Source: Paenibacillus pinisoli (GTDB lineage Bacteria; Bacillota; Bacilli; Paenibacillales; Paenibacillaceae). From it: a stretch of DNA of 64,000 nt. Shown here one piece after another: positions 60,328 through 64,000 of this stretch. Made by a program: the position numbers and the translations under genes. Under the pieces are notes generated by a model that saw only the letters and a program-made list of their open reading frames with translations, ran no database searches and was not told the origin of the DNA. The stretch is from the NCBI RefSeq assembly GCF_003605435.1, contig NZ_QXQB01000002.1, positions 806,001-870,000 of the forward strand, read 5' to 3'. Position 1 is the first letter of the stretch; each line of letters opens with the position of its first letter.

Positions 60328-60372
60328 GCTCCAGCTTCCTCCTTATCCTTCTATTCTTGAAGAATAAAGAAA

Positions 60373-60420
60373 ACTGTTAAAAAAGAAATGGGGCCAAATT
60401 TAAAGTTTTTCTTAAATGGA
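60373..60420 (-). promoter_or_regulatory. Shared promoter block, copy before vanY
   Basis: The counterpart of 56933-56980: on the minus strand TCCATTTAAGAAAAACTTTAAA..., CCCCATTTCTT and TTTTAACAGT in the same order over the same 48 bp. TTTAAG and TTTAAA repeats 12 bp apart are likely regulator half-sites. The ATG of vanY lies about 46 bp further on. Confidence 0.78.
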
Positions 60421-60441
60421 AGGCCGGCTTGCAGACAGCGG

Positions 60442-61317
60442 TTAGTCCCGCCCCGCTTCGTACAGCTTCTGCGCCACCATAGCCGGTCTTGTGCGCGAAT
60501 CGGTCATATGGTCGCCGTCTCCGACGATCAGGCGGAAAGTGCCAAGCCTGGAAGCCATGCGCGGATACCAGCCGTAGCCTTCCCCGCCTGCAAAAACATT
60601 GTCCTGATAGAAGAACAGATAGCTCTTGGGCGCAGGAAGCGCATAAAACGCTTTGAGATCCAGCTTCTCGAAGAGCGGCTTTGCCGGCTCCGGCGTGATA
60701 CGCGCATACATCTGCCGAGCAACATCGAGCGCCGCTGTATTGACGAATAAATCCCGGAACAGCGGAAATGGAAGCATAATCGTATCGTCATGCGATGCCG
60801 CTCGAAGCTGCTCGAAGCCTTGCCTCGTTGCGTGTGGCAGCTCATCGGCAAGCGCCTCGCCGTCATTTAATACAAAGGCGTCCCAAAAGACGAGTCGCTT
60901 GATCCGCTCCGGGATCTGTTCCGCCGCCTTCTGAATGACTGTCCCGCCGAAGCTGTGTCCGACGAGAATAATGTCATGCAGATTCATTCTCCTTACATAC
61001 TCAACAACAGACTCTGTGATCATCTCATGCGTGACCGCTTTGTTCGGATCATCGCCATGGCCTGCATACTCCGGCGTGTAGACCGTATGCCCTCTCCTGC
61101 GCAGCTCCGCTGCAATGCCATCCCAGAAGTGCGCATCGGCCCAGGACCCATGCACTAGCACAAAGGTAAGCAGCTGCTGCGGATGAAGCAGATAGCTTTC
61201 TTGAACCTCTCTGACGCCATACGGCCACGTCCAGCCGCTAGAGAAATAAGGATAGTTATCATAACCGGGGGGCACAAACCGGTAGAAATCATACGATTGA
61301 GGGCAATAGGGAAACAT
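60442..61317 (-). CDS. Alpha/beta hydrolase (esterase-like) with Tyr-rich N-terminus
   Basis: A 291-aa protein. The first 40 residues (FPYCPQSYDFYRFVPPGYDNYPYF) are rich in Tyr, Pro and Phe, which is unusual. An alpha/beta hydrolase fold follows: TFVLVHGSWADAHFWDGIAAELRRRGHTVYTPEYAGHGDD, nucleophile DIILVGHSFGGTVIQKAAE, and GDGDHMTDSRTRPAMVAQ with the catalytic His. It resembles small-ester methylesterases. Substrate unknown. No signal peptide. AGAGGA lies nine bases upstream of ATG 61317. Confidence 0.85.
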   Translation of the reverse strand: MFPYCPQSYDFYRFVPPGYDNYPYFSSGWTWPYGVREVQESYLLHPQQLLTFVLVHGSWADAHFWDGIAAELRRRGHTVYTPEYAGHGDDPNKAVTHEMITESVVEYVRRMNLHDIILVGHSFGGTVIQKAAEQIPERIKRLVFWDAFVLNDGEALADELPHATRQGFEQLRAASHDDTIMLPFPLFRDLFVNTAALDVARQMYARITPEPAKPLFEKLDLKAFYALPAPKSYLFFYQDNVFAGGEGYGWYPRMASRLGTFRLIVGDGDHMTDSRTRPAMVAQKLYEAGRD

Positions 61318-61397
61318 GGGTCAACATCCTCTCCACTTGTCATCATTCAGCGTATGCCCAATGATATGGCGAGGTTCTGCTGCTTCATCCTCTCCTA

Positions 61398-61781
61398 TTA
61401 CTTCTCCACAACTTCCCATTCCAGCTCAACAGATGCATCTTCTATAAAGTGAAGGAGCGCAGACTCCACCAGCTCGAAGCCCACGATATATTTCTGAGGA
61501 AATTCGCAGGCTTGGCCGCCAACGGTAATCTCCACAAAATCATCCTCTTCCTCAGAGCCTAGCAGGTTATGAATCGCTGTGCCTGTCTCAACCGATACAA
61601 TGAATTCGCCGCTGCCGCCGCCAATCATAATCATATGGCCCTGATGCTGGACGGTGACCTGACTGCGTGTGAAGCCGTCCATCCGCCCAATGATTTCGAG
61701 GCACTTATCTATCGTGGCATCGGGATGTTCGATGGTGCTCGCTATCGCTCCCTTACGCTCTTCCTCATAAATGGTAATCAC
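61398..61781 (-). CDS. Imm1-like immunity protein
   Basis: About 128 aa. HMIMIGGGSGEFIVSVETGTAIHNLLG and EITVGGQACEFPQKYIVGFELVESALLHFIEDASVELEWEVV match the Imm1 pattern (GGxxxxypakyvv...leAlryFl). Imm1 proteins neutralise deaminase or nuclease toxins of contact systems, but no toxin gene is present, so it may be an orphan immunity gene. GTG 61781 (VITIYEEERKG) is preferred: AGGAG lies eleven bases upstream, and a TTG nine bases earlier is too close to the site. Confidence 0.65.
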   Translation of the reverse strand: MITIYEEERKGAIASTIEHPDATIDKCLEIIGRMDGFTRSQVTVQHQGHMIMIGGGSGEFIVSVETGTAIHNLLGSEEEDDFVEITVGGQACEFPQKYIVGFELVESALLHFIEDASVELEWEVVEK

Positions 61782-61872
61782 CGGGGTCAACACTCCTTTT
61801 ACTAGCTTATAAGATATGTCCATGATATAAAGGTCTGGAATAAATTGCAATTCCGTCAAAGCTGCTTTACAT

Positions 61873-61905
61873 AAGAAGAAGGCCGCCGAATGGACCGGCG
61901 GCCTT
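61873..61905 (-). terminator. Terminator of the window-edge SLH gene
   Basis: AAGGCCGCCG and CGGCGGCCTT are perfect 10-bp arms; the minus strand continues CTTCTTCTT. Lies 30 bp after the stop codon. Confidence 0.75.
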
Positions 61906-61934
61906 GTATTAGCTATTAATCAAATTAGACTTCT

Positions 61935-64000
61935 TCAATAATTTCGTATAACTTCAATCTCGCCGCTAAGATAATATTTCGCTTGCAACGATTGCGATGC
62001 GGAGCCAATCGCTCCTGAAGCCCAGTGGGCAGCAGGCACATCCGACCATGCCTGATCCTCTGCGATGTACATCGGACGCACGAGCACCCGATTCAAGATG
62101 GCGACCGCTTCCGCCCGCGTCACACTGCGGTTTGGACGGAAGCTTCCGTCTGCATAGCCGTTGATCCAGCCTTCATGCTCAGCGGATGCAATGGCAGCAG
62201 AAGCCCAATGCGCGCTCGCATCCGGGTAGCTTGCTGGCCCTGATCCTTGCAGCTCGCGCCATCTTACGAGTATGCTTGCCAGCTCCGCTCGCGTCAGCGC
62301 CTTGGATGGATGGAACCAACCATCCGGGTAGCCGCTCATCCAGCTATGGCCAGCAGCATAGGCAATAGCCTCTGCCGCCCAATGCGATTGCGGCACATCG
62401 GCGAATATCGTATTCGTACCGCTGCCTACGGAAGCCTTGCCTGCTTGCATAGACAGCTTCATTAGCAGCATAGCAAGCTCTGCCCGCGTTACAGCCCGCT
62501 CAGGCGCGAAGCTGCCATCTGCGTTCCCGTTAATGTAACGCTCATACGTGAGGGCAATTGGCTCAGCCTGCAGCAACACGGCACGAGAAGAGGACTGGAG
62601 CTCTATCACAACCGCAATGGCCTGACCACCTGCATTATAGCGTACGGTTGCCGGCAAGAGAGCCGTTGTTCCGTTCCTTTCCACGAAAACAGCCAGCTTG
62701 CGCAGCTCCGTCACTTCTAGGCCGGCAGGCAGCGGAAGAACGAGCGCACCTTTGCTAACCGATCCGTTTGCCGCAAAATCGATGGTCTCCCCTACCGGCT
62801 TAGCCTGCCACTTCTTGCCCTCCGGCCCATTTTCCAGCTTGCTCAGCCATTGTCCGGTCTCGCTAGAGTCGCGCAATGCCCGTACACTCACATTCAGCTC
62901 TCCATCTCCTCCGACCTCGACATCTGCCGGGATCTCGTAAGCTGCATCCCCGATGCCCAGCGTGATTTTGACATGATGTCCCTTCAACTGCAACATTGCT
63001 TTGGACGAAATATTGAATGCTATGGAGCCCTCAGGCAAAGCTTGTCCAAGGGGTTCAATGCGCAGCTCATTTTCCTTATCGCTTTGAACTAGGCTAACCA
63101 GCGAAGCTGCATCGTCCACTTTCAACTCAAACAGAGGCTGGCCGTTCTGGCTGCTTCTGATCGTCTCGTCCAGTCCCGCCCATTCCTTGCCGTTCAGCTT
63201 GGCGGAGAAGACTTTGGTTGAGATGCTGCTTCCTGAGGAGGCCAGCCTCTCGCGCGTGGCTTCAATCGTATAGGTCCGCTTCACAGAAGCAAGCGGAGCT
63301 GTGACGTCAATCCGAATCGTATTCACGCCAGGGCTTAGCAATACGGAGAGCGAGTCTCCTGCGGCAAGCTGCCTTCCATTCACAGATACGGATGCCGCAG
63401 CCTCTTCTGACTCAGCCTTCAGCATAATGGAAGGCACATCACTCGCCACTTGCAGCGTATAGCGAAGCTGGTCCGGGGCGAATTCCGGCGACAACGAAAG
63501 CTCCTCACCGCTGCCTTTAATAATAAGTGCAGCAAGCCTTGCATTTGTACTCCGGATATTGCTGATTTCAATCCTGGCTATAGCCTCGTTGCCTGCCGCA
63601 TCGCGGGTATAGACGGTATATGTTCCGTTCTCAGTCGCTTCCAAGACCAGCGTATCTGTAATGTCCTGAATTTGCCCTTCGCGAAAATATTCGATTGGCA
63701 AGTCGCCTTCCGCCCAATAAACTTTTTTGATTGTATTGCCGTCCCCTAACGCTGTGGCCTTGACCGTCACAGACACCGTATCCCCTGTTGGCTGCGTTGT
63801 ATCTGGCGTTAACTCCAGCGTCGGCTTTGCTGTCAGAATATTAGCGATGCTAATTTGCTGCAACGTCTGATTGCCAGCCTGATCCGTTGCAATCACCGTA
63901 TATGTGCCGTTGGAATATACCTCGAATTCGCCATTTTCAACTTCATTTGAGAACCATGGAAGATCCGGCATTGGGGCTGACGATGACCAGCGCACCTCGC
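61935..64000 (-). CDS. SLH-domain surface protein, 5' end outside the window
   Basis: At least 687 residues; the frame runs past 64000, so the start is missing. From the N-terminal side: Ig/bacterial-type modules (GNQTLQQISIANIL, TYTVYTRDAAGNEAI), a cadherin-like beta-sandwich (RLAALIIKGSGEELSLSPEFAPDQLRYTLQVASD), an unassigned region, and three C-terminal SLH domains (NGNADGSFAPERAVTRAELAMLLMKL, YPDGWFHPSKALTRAELASILVR, NGYADGSFRPNRSVTRAEAVAILNRVL). It is anchored on the secondary cell-wall polymer by its C-terminus, unlike the other two SLH proteins, whose SLH domains are N-terminal. Confidence 0.9.
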   Translation of the reverse strand, partial: EVRWSSSAPMPDLPWFSNEVENGEFEVYSNGTYTVIATDQAGNQTLQQISIANILTAKPTLELTPDTTQPTGDTVSVTVKATALGDGNTIKKVYWAEGDLPIEYFREGQIQDITDTLVLEATENGTYTVYTRDAAGNEAIARIEISNIRSTNARLAALIIKGSGEELSLSPEFAPDQLRYTLQVASDVPSIMLKAESEEAAASVSVNGRQLAAGDSLSVLLSPGVNTIRIDVTAPLASVKRTYTIEATRERLASSGSSISTKVFSAKLNGKEWAGLDETIRSSQNGQPLFELKVDDAASLVSLVQSDKENELRIEPLGQALPEGSIAFNISSKAMLQLKGHHVKITLGIGDAAYEIPADVEVGGDGELNVSVRALRDSSETGQWLSKLENGPEGKKWQAKPVGETIDFAANGSVSKGALVLPLPAGLEVTELRKLAVFVERNGTTALLPATVRYNAGGQAIAVVIELQSSSRAVLLQAEPIALTYERYINGNADGSFAPERAVTRAELAMLLMKLSMQAGKASVGSGTNTIFADVPQSHWAAEAIAYAAGHSWMSGYPDGWFHPSKALTRAELASILVRWRELQGSGPASYPDASAHWASAAIASAEHEGWINGYADGSFRPNRSVTRAEAVAILNRVLVRPMYIAEDQAWSDVPAAHWASGAIGSASQSLQAKYYLSGEIEVIRNY

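Overview
The window looks like chromosomal DNA of an endospore-forming Firmicute of the Paenibacillus type. The pointers are YesM/YesN-type two-component genes beside solute-binding lipoproteins, three S-layer-homology (SLH) surface proteins, a CwlJ spore cortex hydrolase, a preQ1 riboswitch, AGGAGG ribosome sites with frequent TTG/GTG starts, and many antibiotic-response genes. No rRNA, tRNA, CRISPR array or intact transposase was seen. Most genes lie on the minus strand.

Layout. 0.1-5 kb: sensor kinase, AraC-type response regulator and an orphan sugar-type binding lipoprotein. 5-9 kb: a cupin gene and a Fur-box-controlled siderophore-binding lipoprotein with a fused AraC/binding-protein regulator. 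9-14 kb: a phosphotransferase, a padR/HAAS pair, a 51-bp tandem array, an SMI1/KNR4 protein and an endonuclease V. 14-19 kb: a queuosine-precursor transporter under a preQ1 riboswitch, an autoregulated MerR/TipAS regulator, and an OmpR-type two-component system with a beta-propeller lipoprotein. 19-25 kb: a resistance block. A cat gene has a leader-peptide translational attenuator, and an erm gene has a leader peptide plus two successive terminators. Between them lies a two-gene unit encoding a ketoacyl-synthase III fused to a haem-oxygenase-like domain and an unrecognised partner.

25-39 kb: SDR and hydrolase genes, a pentapeptide-repeat/MerR pair under a perfect PerR-type box, SLH proteins, a Dph6-like ATP pyrophosphatase, an L,D-transpeptidase, cwlJ and a beta-lactamase-fold lipoprotein. 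39-49 kb: a MalT/SARP chimeric regulator, gene debris, a SWIM-less YwqB-like gene with its SNF2 helicase, a second beta-lactamase-fold lipoprotein flanked by a sulfurtransferase scrap, and the intact sulfurtransferase. 50-52.5 kb: small genes including a protein that is about 47% methionine, and an eight-unit array with an exact 100-bp period. 52.5-60.4 kb: a VanY/VanZ/VanR/VanS-like set leading into two sugar-type ABC permeases, an HlyD-type adaptor and a binding lipoprotein. 60-64 kb: an alpha/beta hydrolase, an Imm1-like protein and an SLH protein cut by the window edge.

How the genes work together. The strongest themes are sensing of cell-wall or ribosome stress and the cell surface. A nearly identical 48-bp promoter block precedes both vanY and the permease/HlyD operon, so the encoded two-component system probably controls both. 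The best candidates for undescribed biology are the methionine-rich protein, the KASIII/haem-oxygenase fusion pair, the Van-like/ABC/HlyD unit and the two tandem arrays. All functions are read from sequence patterns; no database search was possible.
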